Source of the DNA: Eudromia elegans
Taxonomy: Eukaryota; Chordata; Aves; Tinamiformes; Tinamidae
Assembly: GCA_003342815.1 (NCBI GenBank)
Contig: PTEX01000140.1
Span: forward strand, 1,344,315-1,408,314
Length of the DNA: 64,000 bases
Reading direction: 5' to 3'
Shown: positions 14,268-27,100 of the stretch, piece after piece
How positions within the stretch are numbered: position 1 is the first letter of the stretch
Layout: each line of letters starts with the position of its first letter
The notes under the pieces: model-generated
Database searches by the model: none
Seen by the model: the letters and a program-made list of their open reading frames with translations, nothing else
Told to the model about the DNA's origin: nothing
Made by a program: the position numbers and the translations under genes

Positions 14268-14442
14268 TGAGGATTGTTAAATAGAAAAATTAACTACTCT
14301 ACATCTTTCTTTTAAACATATTAATACAGTTTATAGTGAAATGTGAAACTTGTGTGCCAGGTTATTTTTGGGACACTTGAAGTTCCCAAATCCAAAAGTA
14401 TGTAATCATTTTTCAGTCAGGCATATGTTTGAATCAGTGGGG

Positions 14443-14462
14443 GTTTGTTTGTTTGTTTGTTT
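14443..14462. repeat. (GTTT)n microsatellite
   Basis: Five units of GTTT. It is the reverse complement of the (CAAA)n tract at 14,246-14,267. Confidence 0.95.
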
Positions 14463-17400
14463 CCTTTTCTATATATACATTTAAAATTCCCACCTTTGTT
14501 AAGATTCAGGTCAAAATATGTTCATTTTAAAATTATTAGAATGATTTTTGTGACAAGAAGGTAGATACAAAGGATGAAGAAATAATTTGTAGGAGAAACA
14601 CTGTGATGTTATCTTTCTATTGAAGTTAAACATAAGAGAAAAAAAATCCAATTGGTTATCTGGAATAGTGCTAACATTGTAATAATAATGTGTGAATTAT
14701 TCCAACGTAAAAACAGAGTGAAAGTCTAGCTGTACTCCATGGCAATTCAATAATTGTCAATGAGAACAACAGAATTCATTTTGCTGAGTTTACCTCATGG
14801 CAAAATGGAAGTACTTCATCTTCAATGAGTTTTTCCAATGTTATGGAAATGTAGATTGTCTACCCTGAAGTTGGAACGCATCGTTTTCAGTAAAAGCGTT
14901 ACTTCTGGCTTATCTTGAGTTCTCAAGTCATACATCCTTTCCCATGCCTTACCAGCACTGTACTGCTTGCTACATAAAATTATTCTTCCTTTTTTTTTTT
15001 TCCAGTTGTCACTATCTTTTGAAGGTTATGCAACTTAAAATAGTTAAGCTAACCTTTAGTTTGGCCTTTGTAAGTCATCAAAACATTCTTGGAAGCAGCA
15101 CTATTTGAGGATTGATGAAGATGTGATTGTTAGGCATATTTTAAATGGTATGTGAAAACTGAAGGCAAGTTACTCCTTTGCTGAGATTAAATTCCCTTTC
15201 CCACACAATATTTTATAACATTTTTAATCTTTGAAAAGAGAAGATTTTCTTCTGTTTATGAAATGAATAAGCCAAGTAAGGTAAAAACATTACTTAGCAG
15301 TTAGTTTCTTCCTCAGTTTGACCCTTAAACTGAAACATGTGCTAAACTCTACAGTGATGGATTTCTTACTCAGGAATTCAGATGTTATACCTTCTCAAAG
15401 GCAACGTGGAGACCCAGTTGTAGAGCTTAAAAGTGTGAAATAACAGCTTTTTTTGGAAAGGATAATTTATTTATTAAAACTGGAGATTTCATCTATTTAA
15501 CAAGCCCTGGAACAAGCTGAAATTCTGAACACACTGAACTGAAGGGACTGCCATAGCCAGGGCAAGAAGGGAATTAACCTGAAATGCTGAATATTTTGTC
15601 CACGTAAACAAACAAGCTGCAGATTGAACGTTAGCTATCGGGTAACCAGGGCGCACTCACGCAGAGGAAAAGCCTCTCGGCTTCCGTCCTGCGTACAGGG
15701 ATTTGACAGGAAGGGAGAGGCCCTTTCTGGAGTGGTGACTTGGAACTGCGGACGTGGTGGAAGGAGGCTGGCAAGGAACGCACGCTGATGTCATCGCTGC
15801 CTGACCACAACTGCCTGGCTCCGCTTGGTAGTTCTTGTTGGACTGACAATGTTCCATTTGTCACCATTCCCTGGATTCCTATAGAGCAGCAATAAACATA
15901 CATAAAAATAGTTTTCTGACAGCACATGTTTAACCGTGCAGTGTACTGAGCCTGGATGTCCTGTTTTGCCTTATTCTCGTGTCATTGATATTATGTAGTA
16001 TTGACATTATGTAAATAGTAAATTTCCCACCTCTACATGTGGATTTAAAGGATTTTCAAGACCATTGAGCATTTTAAGCCTTTATATACAAATGTTTTCA
16101 GCAAAAAAAAAGGATAGCCGAGAGTTGTGTTTCAACGTAGTCTAGAGAAAAAGAAAGATTTGTGCTGGAAAATCGCAGTTCCCAAATTCTATGTTGATCT
16201 CAGAAATTCTAATGAAATTCTCTTATTCAACCATAACCATTTGGGCTTAGAACTGGGACAACAACTTGGAAACTTCTTACAGCAGGTGCTATGTAAGAGG
16301 TGAGATGATCAGGATTGTAGTCACTTCTGGTCTCCTAAGCTATGAAGCTCTCCATGAAATTATATGGATAGTAATGTTGAGATTGAGGTTGAAGACGATA
16401 TAGCTGTTATTATCCTGCTTGCCTTATAGGAAAATACAATAGTGCAGCTCAGAAAATTGGCAGAATTTGCTCTTTTCTAGACTCCCACTTCTCTTCTTCA
16501 CAAAGAGAATATAGCTCAAGGGTGAATCTTACCTACGCTGAACAGAAGATGTCTTAATAAGACAGACAGAGAAGAGAATCATCTTTCATTTCTCCTCTCA
16601 TATTGAAGCATTTAGGTCATAAAGTGAAAAAATAGCAGTACAAGATTATCAAGCCTTGTTACTTAAAACATGCTTCCTTATAGCCACCATGCTATCCATA
16701 CTTATTAACAGCAAAGTCCTTCTTCCTTCTTTTTCCTTCTCTAAGAAATATCCTGCCAAGTCATCTGTAGCTTCAAGCAAAGTCCCCAAACTAAGAATTC
16801 TGATGAGTAAAATAAAAGAAAGCTTATCATTTTTAAGGCCATGTTCAATCCGTCCTCCCTTTTGTTAACCTATAACAAATATGTAAAGAAGATAACGCTT
16901 CCACCAGGAAGACATATCTTCTAATATATCTTCTATTTTTTCATCCAGCTTTGTGCAGGCAGAGACAATTGCCTCTGCTATACTAATGTTTAAATTTGGG
17001 TCCCAGTTTCTACAGGTTGTTGACCTAAATCTCTTCACCAATCTCAGGCCCTTTTTAATCACTATACTAGGACCTAAAATACATGCACAGGATATTCTTT
17101 GTCCACTTATTTCCAGGGGTGTTAAAACTTTTAAAAATGATGGATGTGCTCAATGTCTTTGAATACCTAGAGGGCAAATGACAATGTATGTCTAATTTAA
17201 AAATGAGATATTTGTATTTGAAAATTCTGAGCTATAAATTTGCAACATATATTTACGCACCCAGCTATAAATAGCCCATGGTGAAATTCTAGAGACAGAT
17301 AAGTTTTTCCTCAGTTTCTATTAAAACACAGCAAGCAAGTTACTGTTATTGCTGCAATGGGAAGTTAATTCAGCTTTAGGTAGGAGTAATTTGGCTTGGC

Positions 17401-18850
17401 AAGAATTCCATTAGTGCTGAGCAAGGGGACTTGAAACATGGTGTAAACTCTCTTTACTACTTTACAAAACTGTAGTTTTGCTGCTGAGGTGCTTCATTCT
17501 CTATTCTTAACCTCCTGTGTTCCAGAGGTAACAATGAAGTGAGAAAATATAACAAAAAAGTTTGTTTTCTTTGCACAGATTTGTCTGTAACTAGTTAGCA
17601 GCATAACCAGGTAGTAGCCTCAGTTGCTCAGATGCTCATATTGTCTGCAGAATTTCTCTTATACAGAAGCTTTAGTCCTCACATGACCATTGGAAGCTGG
17701 GAATTATTCCTTACACATCAAAGGTGGAATATCAAGAAGTTGGAGGAAAATTGACTGTCAAAAGTAGCTTGTGGTAGCTGGACAACAAAGAGTGTGCTCT
17801 TCTTGTTGCTTGTTTTGTTTTTAAAAGCAAAAAAAGCAGCACCATTCAGTCTGCAAGTGCTGCCAAGCAGAGGTGCCTGGACTGTGCAAAGGTCCTTTGA
17901 AGACGCTGTGCTCTAGAAGAGCTTGCCCACCAGCCTGCACCATGCCAGCACTACCGCTGTGCTGGGATACGGACTGTTTAATCCCTCCCCTATGGAGCAA
18001 GTGGGGCCAGTTGTTGCCAACACTAAGTTGCTCTGGTTTGAGCTGCCCTCCCAGTCTAGTATCAATCCTCACGGAGCCGTGGGACCCCAAAAGAGCCACT
18101 CGCTCATCCTGTCTGTGAATTTCTCCCCCAGCTAGCTGCCCACAGCTTCTGGACCAAGGGGCACATGCCTTGTGTCTGTGTGTCAGATGAAGAATTTCTG
18201 TAGGACTTGCTAGCTCAGGGATATTGGCTACATCAATGTCAGTCACTCATTCCAAGGTTACAGCACACTCTATGAGCATAAATAGTCCCCATGAGACAAG
18301 CTGGGATGGGAACCCAGTGTACTGGCTCTTCTGGGTGTACTGGGAGGCCGGACATGCACAGGGAGCTCCCATGGGAGTAGCCCACATGGTCTCACTCCAC
18401 AGCCTATCTTACCATGCAGGAGGTTCCTTTTGCGGCCCTACCCTAAGAGCACAGCATGGGGCAGACAGCCTTGAGTCCATCCATTACCTGTGGTCTTTCT
18501 TCGTAGTGTAAATGCAGAACTCTGTAATCACTGCAGTGATCAATACAGTACAATTTAGATACATATCTATTCCAGATGGGTGAATTTGAAAATGTTTCTT
18601 GTGACCTTTCTCAAATGTCGTTCTTTATCATCATCAAGTAAAATTCCAAGCAGTTTAATCAGAGAAAGGTTTTGGAGAGGTGATGGATGAGTTTGGGAGA
18701 TATTACTTTTCTTTTGGCTTTTGGATCTTTCTGAACAATGATAAGATTCCCAGCTGTCTGACCAACCCAGAAAGCTGCTCCCCTTCACTGCGCTGTCCTT
18801 GCCACATAAAATAACCTGCAAGTGTCTTTCTGGTTTATTCCAGTCCAGCG

Positions 18851-18910
18851 GCAAACATCTCATCTTGTCATGCAAAGCACAAGAAGGTAGGCACGCAAGA
18901 CAGCAAGGGA
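18851..18910 (+). repeat. Diverged direct repeat, copy 1
   Basis: This copy shares the core catcttgtcatgca plus following text (agcacaagaaggtaggca...) with 19,459-19,520. By eye about three quarters of roughly 60 bases match. The flanks do not match. The family is not recognised. Confidence 0.6.
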
Positions 18911-19458
18911 GACCCAAGTTCCTCTGCCTGCCTACGTTCAGAGGTAGATAACACGTGCAGCTCTCCCTGGATCATGACCCAGCAGGACACTGAGGTAGAG
19001 CAATGTGGCATGGGGTGGAACTGCAGTGATGTGAAGCAAACACAGCACTAGTGATTTTTTTCTTCTTCTTCTTTTTTTCTTTTCTTTCCCTTTGGCTTAG
19101 CTCTGAATCTCAGACTTCTTAGGTATTCCCAAATACTAGTAATCTGGGAGACAATACAGACTTCTTTGTTGATGCTCTTAAAGGCAGACAGGAAACGATC
19201 GCTGGGAACGCTGGCATTATTATTTAAAGATAATGCTAAGAGGAGTCTGCCATGTAAATCTTGTTCTGATCATGTCAATCAGTCCTACACTAGCAGAGGA
19301 ATCCTGGGAGTTGTGTTTGTGCCATCTCTTTCAGGAACACTACCCTTATACAGTATGTTCCGCTTGTGCTTTGTTTCTGTAATCATGGTTATATTTAGCT
19401 GAATACAAATTAGGGAAAGAAAAAGTTTACCTCCCTTTTGAGAGAAGGAAAAGCCATG

Positions 19459-19520
19459 GCACACGTTTCATCTTGTCATGCACAGCACAGGAAAGCAGAT
19501 AAGCAAAACAGTAAAGGAAA
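19459..19520 (+). repeat. Diverged direct repeat, copy 2
   Basis: This is the partner of 18,851-18,910, with the same core tcatcttgtcatgca and the same order of following short blocks. The copies lie about 608 bases apart. It could be a local duplication or two remnants of an unrecognised short interspersed element. Confidence 0.6.
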
Positions 19521-20714
19521 GAAATAATAAACAAAAATGTATCATGTTTCTAAAAACCTTGGTAGAGTCTTCAATAGAAAAATTAGTGTGATTCAATACC
19601 ATGGTATATGACACACTTTCCACTAGAGAGACTCACAGTGATGCTAGTGGCTCTGAATGAACAGCAGCAATTCTGCTGAGATACTGAAGAAGTAAAAAAG
19701 ACTACAAAATAATGCCATTTATGTTCTTCTAAGGCAGGTGTTTTAAGGAAATAATAATATATGGGGGACTAAGATAAACTGAGTAAGTACATAATGTTAC
19801 TGTAGGTATTCCATGGACAAATAACAAAGAGTTGCTTTAGAGTTTGTGTTGTTTTCATGCCTCGTAACTCCATTATCTGCATAAATTGGAGAATGTGAAA
19901 AAATCAGTTCTCACTTATGACATATACCCAAAACCTTTGGACTAGGAAGCCCCTAATCCGGCAAGAACATGTGAGTGTGGCTTAGTAGCAATGTCCTTTC
20001 CTCCGAACATGCAGAAGAATCACACACCAGCTTTTCGAGACCAATGGTTAAAAGAAAGGTTTAACAGTTGTAGCTAGCTCTCAATATTTAGATTTGCATC
20101 TTGTGTGGCAGGGCTGTGTGTGGCAAGAAGAGCAAAGGGCATTCCAGATGGAGGATGCAGTACAAAGGAAAATTTCTTCATGGGTACCTGTTTTTCCCTG
20201 TTCATAACAATAATTACCAACTGTATACATTTCAGAAGGACTGAGAGAAATGGAAAGAGGGTTTTTTTTTTTTCCCTTTGGGAATTTAAAGCAGTCACTT
20301 TTCCAAATCCTGCACAAAAAGCACTCAGATTTTTACGGATACATAATAAATGTGATATTAGGGAGCCCAGTGTTTGAAAGTATTTGCAGCAGTGTTTTAT
20401 TCAGAACATTTTAAAGTGAAAATTAACTTTTTGCAAACCCATATCTTAGTGTCTGCAAAGCTCACAATTTTATCAGTGTGGTCCATACATCCATCACATC
20501 CATCACATCCAGAAACACACATTTGTTCTGTTTGCACTCTCCACTTTTTTCCCTCTTTCAGCGAAAGGTACTTACATGTGTACCAGAACAGTTTTGTTTG
20601 GTTTCCCTTTTTCTTTTCTTACTCAGAGAGCAAAAGGAAAAATAAATAGCCTTTCTTCATGAACAAGTTGGTTTTGATCTGGTTTTGTACCCTCTCAGAG
20701 TAAATTCAAGGGCC

Positions 20715-21130
20715 ACAGAAAAGGCAGGTTAAACTATCCTGGCTGATCATCAATGGAAGGTCCAACTGTACTGTGGAATGGTTACAAATCAAAAGCAGCT
20801 AACATGAATTAAAATAAACAGGTCATGTCAAACAAATCCAGTTTTGTTCTACAAGCTTCACTTAGAAAGCAAGTAGGTAGATGTCATACACATAAGTAAC
20901 TGTGATTACATGCCATGTTGTAATCATACCATTCTGTATCTACTATAGGAGAAAGGCAATGCTATAACCCATCACTGGGACACATCGTAAGTTGATTAAG
21001 GACCAGCCAGTTGAAAGATATTTAAAAAGCAATGGGGAAACTGCAAGTGGAGAATCAACATTTTCATTAATCATCTAAAAATAAGTACAAAATTATTCAT
21101 AAAATTTGTACGTATCACAAAGGTTGGGCA
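20715..21130 (+). mobile_element. Very old CR1/L3-like LINE remnant (reverse transcriptase palm region)
   Basis: Several blocks appear in the order expected for an ancient CR1-type reverse transcriptase. Around 20,796-20,840, gcagctaacatgaattaaaa followed by ggtcatgtcaaacaaatcc matches the SQHGFxxxxSCxTN region. Around 20,992-21,005, taagttgattaaggaccagc resembles the xRWIKNWL region. Around 21,060-21,128, the translation INHLKISTKLFIKFVRITK follows the family text INDLExGxKLLIKFADDTK. Here the catalytic FADD box is degraded to FVRI. Stretches between the blocks are missing, so the copy has internal deletions. Divergence is much higher than in the CR1 copies at 43-47 kb, which fits an insertion predating modern bird lineages. 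Edges are approximate, and the assignment rests on remembered family sequence. Confidence 0.65.
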
Positions 21131-24100
21131 AGCAGAGCAATTTGCCTGTCTCAGTGCTCTAGGTCCATTGAAGCAAAATATGTTTCCAAAACAAAAGCTG
21201 GGACAGCTCAGAAGAAAGAATGTAGATCTGACCCACACACTGGGGAATGCCTTGGAGCTACATAGAATAGATAATTGAGCAGAGCAGTTCATATTTAAAA
21301 GCATAAGATATTTTTCAATTAAAAAATGAAGCAATGTGACTGAGCAGCAGAGAAATGGTATTTGCTATTCTGCTAGAACACAGAATCCTGCCTGGGAAGG
21401 CACACTTCAATAAAAGGAGGTTAGAAATTTGCAAAGGCCCAGAGAATAACGGTTAAAGCAGGAAAGTGTGACCAATAGGTTGAGAGTGATGGCTGTTTAA
21501 GTTATCAGGAGGTTTATTTAAGTTTATTCAAGAGATTAAGAAATTAATTGCTTATAGTTCACATGCTTGTACAGTGAGGCAGAAATCTCGTAAAAGTAAT
21601 GCCTATTGAGATATGCTAGTTGAACATTAAAATTCAAGAAATTACATCTAGGACTAAAGTGCAATGAGGGTGATTAACCATTGCTTAAAGTTTTGAGGAC
21701 AAAAGTGAAGATGGGACCCAGTTTATCCAGCTTAACCATCCTTGGAGCATCTGTGTTACTGAAATGAAAGACAGCAAGCCCCAGCCCCAGGCTCTGGGTT
21801 ACACACACCACGTAATGGTTACCTCTCTCCCTGGCTCTGTCTGGGATCACGCCATGCAGCTCTCCCCACTGCAGTAAAAACTCACTGTGGCCAGGTCATG
21901 AATGCACACGCACATGCTCATGAGCTGCATCCGCCCAGCATCCTGCACTATCTTCCATAGAGAAATACATACAGTTTCTCTAATGGCAATGGAATAGTGC
22001 AGATTTACCTCAACTGAGGAGCTGCTCTATTATATGGTATAACTAAATCCATCAGTTCTGCCCTCAAACATGCTAGTTTCCCTTGTCAATGCTTATACTA
22101 CCATTATTCCCACTGTTTTACTCTACCTTCTGCAGTTTATCCTCTGCACCTAATTCTGGCTACCGCCTTCAATCCATCAGCTGCTCACATCCCAGGGATT
22201 CAGGAGTGTTTCAACCAGCTTCACAAAAGGCCATGCAGCAGGAAAGCTGATGCTGCAAAAGAAGCATTGACGAATTATGTATGTATGTATGTTCCTTGTT
22301 TTATAAACATTTGTACAGCACACACTGAAGCTACTCTGTTATCTACCTTCTCTTTTTTTTCAAAACTCTATGCTAAAATACCCTTCAACACTGTAAAAGT
22401 CCAAAATCAAAATATTCTATAGAGTGGTTAGACTATATCATAAACAAATGGAACATGGAAATGGAACATGGAAAGATTTTTAATCCATTACACATTTTTT
22501 TAAAAATATTTTTTATCTATTTTGGGTGAGGGAAAAACAAACTATGTAATATGTTACACCTAAAGAAATGGTTCTACCTAAACAAATGGAAGGTATTTAT
22601 TTTTTCTGCCTGCATTAAATTGCTTCTTTTCCGTTTATATTTTTATTTTGCTTTGTGTTAGTTAAAAAAGGGGGTGCTAATAAAAGAAATAAGTAGAAAA
22701 TATAGACTATTCTAACTAGCTTCAGCACAAAAGGATTAAAAGAGTAGGGGGCATTAAATACAGTTTGTATGTACAAGTTTTTAAAGTCACTATGTTAAAA
22801 GTCTTAACAAAATCAAATATTTTTGAAAGAAAAAGAGAACAAAACCACTGTCATCAAAACTCTATTTCCACACACAAAATAATAGCTTTAAAAATGATTT
22901 ATCACTTCTGCACACAACTTGAACAAAGTCCAAAAGTTCCTGCTCTCAGGCACAATTAGAATTCCGAGTGCGGAAGAATTGTTGTGTCTGGGTAGCCAGC
23001 AGTGACTGGTGACTGCTTAACGGCAGCAACCGCCTGTAGGAGGGAAAAATTGAACCTCCAGTCTCGGACTCAGTTTGCAGAATGGGTAGTTGGAAGAATC
23101 TTCTTTCTGGTTGTTCATTTACACAGATTCAATGTGAATTCTTTGAGAGAAAGAAATATGAATTCAAACTTTAATTTTACAAGGTCACTTGAATTAGCCT
23201 AACTGCACTTCAAATAAACTGTCAATGTGTTAGCGCTCGAACGCTGCCTCTGTACATAGGCAGTATTTTAGTCAAATATTAATAAGAATACATAGCAATT
23301 AATGATTCGTGTAACACAATACCTTAGATGTATTCTGAATGAGCGATATAACAACAGAACATAAGGTACTGGGGCTGATGCTTGATATTGCATATGACAT
23401 ATATTAACTAAAACCTGCAACCCTTTCTCGGTTTAATCTGCTACAGGAAATATGCCTCATCTTGGTTTTGTATGCTGTTAGGAGTGCATTTCCTTTAATG
23501 ACTAAAGAGTTATCAATTATCTTTGAAACAGACAAAGTCCCTCCATTTAAAACTGTACTTTCATATTGACATTAAGCTCCTTAAATAGAACTTTAAATGG
23601 AACTTCTTTGAAAAAATAGAAATATAAAGAAAAAGTATTGACAGCCCTGTGGACTGTTTAAAAATAGTAGTAAACAAATTATTTTTAGATGCTTTCTTTT
23701 TATCCCCTGCCTAGATGCCTGATGGTCCTCCCATGAGGTCCATGAATGCTGATCTCCAGACATAAATATCTGACCCCTTTGCACGGCATTGTACTGTCAT
23801 TAATGTTTCTACACCAAGTATCACCATTGATCCAGAAGTTACTGGCATGACGGATCGTAAGAACTGAACGTCGACCCTTCATACTAACGTGGGGCTCTTC
23901 ATCTTCTGGCTGACACACTTAGCCCTTTAACTGCTTCCTCCCAAAGATAATAGCCTATCCTATGAGTCTATACACTTGGATATATAATCGGTGGGCTGTC
24001 AGTTAAGATGGGCCAGGATATTGGAATTTGTGTTACTAATTGTTTAAGACAATAGGAAGGATAATAACTCATAATAAATTATGGATAGTAGTATATATGG

Positions 24101-27100
24101 ATATAAATCATCACAAAATATATTAGGCACCAGAGGTGACCGTCAGAGCAGCCTGGAGAACTCTGCTCCATTGCTGTTATGACAGATACATATCACCACA
24201 GAGAAATCGCTTCAATGCATCAGCTGGCGTGACTTCCATTCATAACACTGAGGAGTGTTCTATAATGTGGACCATATTTCTGGCCAAATTATCATAAAGT
24301 ACTTCCTAGTATCAACAAAGCTCAAATTCACATGCATAAAGATATAAAATTCAAAAATAGCAAATATTTTTTCCTGTGGGCGCTAGTAATCTAAATAACT
24401 GACATCTTTAATTTTATTAGATCTACATGAGTTTTACAGGAAATTGTCTTTAAAATGAGAAACATATAGCGTCGAGTGTTGATGTCTGCCCTTTACAGTT
24501 AGTTCTGCTGCCCATCAAATAATTTAGGAAAGTTGGAATCTTTAGGAAATTGTACTCTTTTTTCCCTTATTTCACCCATGGCTTAAAGAACAGCCCTGTT
24601 CTGCCCGCAATCTGTTCTTTGCTCTTTCCCTATTTTTGCCCTGGGGAAATGCACGCTCCGGTCGGTCTGCCAGGAGCTATCTGCTGAGGTGCCAGTTGGC
24701 TGGTGCTAAGGAGCACATCCAACAGTTGAATTTTCTCTGCCTTCTCCTCAGTAATAGCACTGATTTACCTCATCTCCTCCCAGCATCAAACTTACAGATC
24801 ATAATCCACTCTGAGACTTTTACCTGTCTCACGGTGTCAATTTAACTTGACTAAAGGTTTAGATCGACATTAGGAAAAGAATACCAGAGAATTAGGCAGC
24901 CAAACACTGTGGGCCAATAAACCAGAAACTTACTGGACCACAAAAACTGACCACTTGCTTTAGAAACTAGGCTAGTAATTTCATGGAAGTTCAAAGAGAG
25001 ATATAGAAATTATTCCTTGGTTGTAGGATTTGCCTTGCCAAGTAAGACACCTACAGAGCTTGCTCTGCTCAGTTTACCAAAATGGACTGACAGGTGAAAT
25101 ATTTACAGTGAATAAAATGTCCTCACAAATGGAAAATACAGGTTTTCTGATGTCGTGAAATAAGTTGTAACAACAACCATTAGTTTCAAGCTATCAATCA
25201 ACAGTGTCAAGTAAACATAGATAAATCCACAGAAGAACCAAAGCATCTCCTTTAAGAAGGAGGGTGATTAATTTTTGTAAAGCAGTAGGCAAGTTGTGGG
25301 TTCTGCATTGCTCCGTATTTTCTGATCAGAGGACTTAAAACTATAGCGTGGGACATAATTTTGTCAGCGGGCTCAGTATAAAGACTAATTAAGTAATAAG
25401 TGAGTCCAAAAAAAATGAAATTGTCATTTGGGATACCTGACCAATCTTTTGAACTTCAAAAATTATTTAGTAAAATATTAAACGCCAAGTTAAAGAACTC
25501 TGCAATTGAAACATGTGACTCAAGTGGTACCCCTTCAGCTGCGAATACAGGAGGTAGGAGTATACACCAGTACTGAATGAGAATAGCACATCTCCCCTGC
25601 CTTTCCCCCTTCTCGACGTAGTTTTATCTACTTGGACTTGTAAATTTACCAATATATCAGAAACCTAAATCGTTGGTCACACTGTCCATTGAAAGAATCA
25701 TAGAAGAATGACATAGAAGTCAGAGAGAGCACCGCAAGAACTTCAGTATTAGAATATGCATTCCTATAATAACAATCCATAATGCTGCAGGTCACAGAAG
25801 CAATAGTAGTATGTAGTGTTCATAAATCACCACGTAAAACTGAGTGATAGTTCTTTTTCATGACAGCAAGCTTAGGAATATTTGGTCAGAACCGACTAAA
25901 ACCTTGTTTAAACGGGAAGGAAGCTTGGGAAAATATGAAGGAAAAGCACATATGCTATGCTTAGAGGGAGAGGGTTATATAGCAGCTACTGACAATGAAT
26001 TATTTTGTATGAGGAGAGGAAAGGGAAAAGAGTGACACAGCAAAGAGATGTTTTAACAATTACATTTTAGACATCTTATGAATAGATTCCTGACCTTTGC
26101 TACAAAACACTGAGGCACAAGGGCCCTGCAGAGGTCTGCGTTTATTTAAAAACAATAAATAGTATCAAGGCATTGTTTTAACCAGTCACAGCAAACACAT
26201 GTGAGGATCAGCGATTCGGCACTGACCTTCATGGAAATGCAGTGGTGATGCCTCAAAATAGAATAAGGTGAAGCATGATGGAGTGCGGGAGTTTCATTTG
26301 GTACTTCCAATTATTCTTTAATTAACAGGTTTTCAATGTTTTTGGAGTGGTGTGGGGAGGCATTTTAGTTAATTTTGTTTTCTTAATGAGGCTTGTGAGC
26401 TGCAGATTTTTCACAATAAGTCTATCCTGCTTTGACATAGCATATGGTGTCTGTTTAATGTGTGGCACCCTAGATAAGGCGGAGGTCCACACAATAGTAG
26501 AGTTGAATGGTACTTGCAAAAATAATGAGCTGCATTTCCACATGCATGTAAACACCTCAGTCATCATTACACCACTGCCATTGACTTCAGCTGGACCATT
26601 GTCCGCTCCAAACACAAGCTTCTCCCACTCCTTTTTAGAAGGAGGCAGCAGCAAAATCTAGTCTCCAGGGCATGACTTTATAACAATGCACCAACTTACA
26701 CACTTAGACCAGCATTTAAAACAGTAGCTTTTCTTTTGCATGTATACAAATAACTCTCTCGGCTTAAATACTACCAACTGTCAGTAATTACAAACTTACG
26801 TTGCTGCAAAAATGAGACAAAACATGGAACAATTGATTTGTATTGAACTTCTCGCCTATGCTTGGCCATGTCTGGTCCCGACAGCGCAGGGTCCAACACC
26901 AACAGTACAGTCTGCAGGCCATAACAAAGGTCTGAATTCCCAAGGCAAGGAAAGCTAAAGCAAGATGATCTCTGTAACTGGTAAGTGAAGCCCCAGGCTA
27001 AACATTATCTGCCACGATGCCCTTCACAATAAGGACGGGGCTGGAGGAGATTTTGCGGAAAGCAGTTCGTTTGTTTTCCAACATAAGTGCTGGAAAGCGG

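Larger units (their letters stand above)
12177..20714. other. AT-rich non-coding stretch with small repeats
   Basis: No gene was recognised. It contains an inverted pair of (CAAA)n and (GTTT)n tracts at 14,246-14,462, reported separately, and a diverged direct repeat (18,851-18,910 and 19,459-19,520). A short tandem duplication of caaagaagggttt lies near 12,604-12,632. The block at 17,821-18,511 is less AT-rich and holds a 141-codon minus-strand frame. That frame resembles no family and its opposite strand is also open, which argues for chance. The area near 15,640-15,830 is modestly CpG-containing, without an exon I can support. Confidence 0.5.

Noticed and set aside
17821-18246. 141-codon minus-strand open frame
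   Set aside because: No family signature, both strands open over the same bases, and no splice or promoter context. It is most likely a chance frame in moderately GC-rich DNA.
25695-25745. Possible CR1 3' end (aatcatagaagaatgacatagaa)
   Set aside because: It resembles the octamer tail, but no convincing CR1 text follows. A chance match is possible.
26578-26594. Recurring ttgacttca/ttgatttcaatgggagc-like words (also near 13,427 and 52,229)
   Set aside because: They recall an old amniote repeat, but each match is under 25 bases with no extended similarity between sites.
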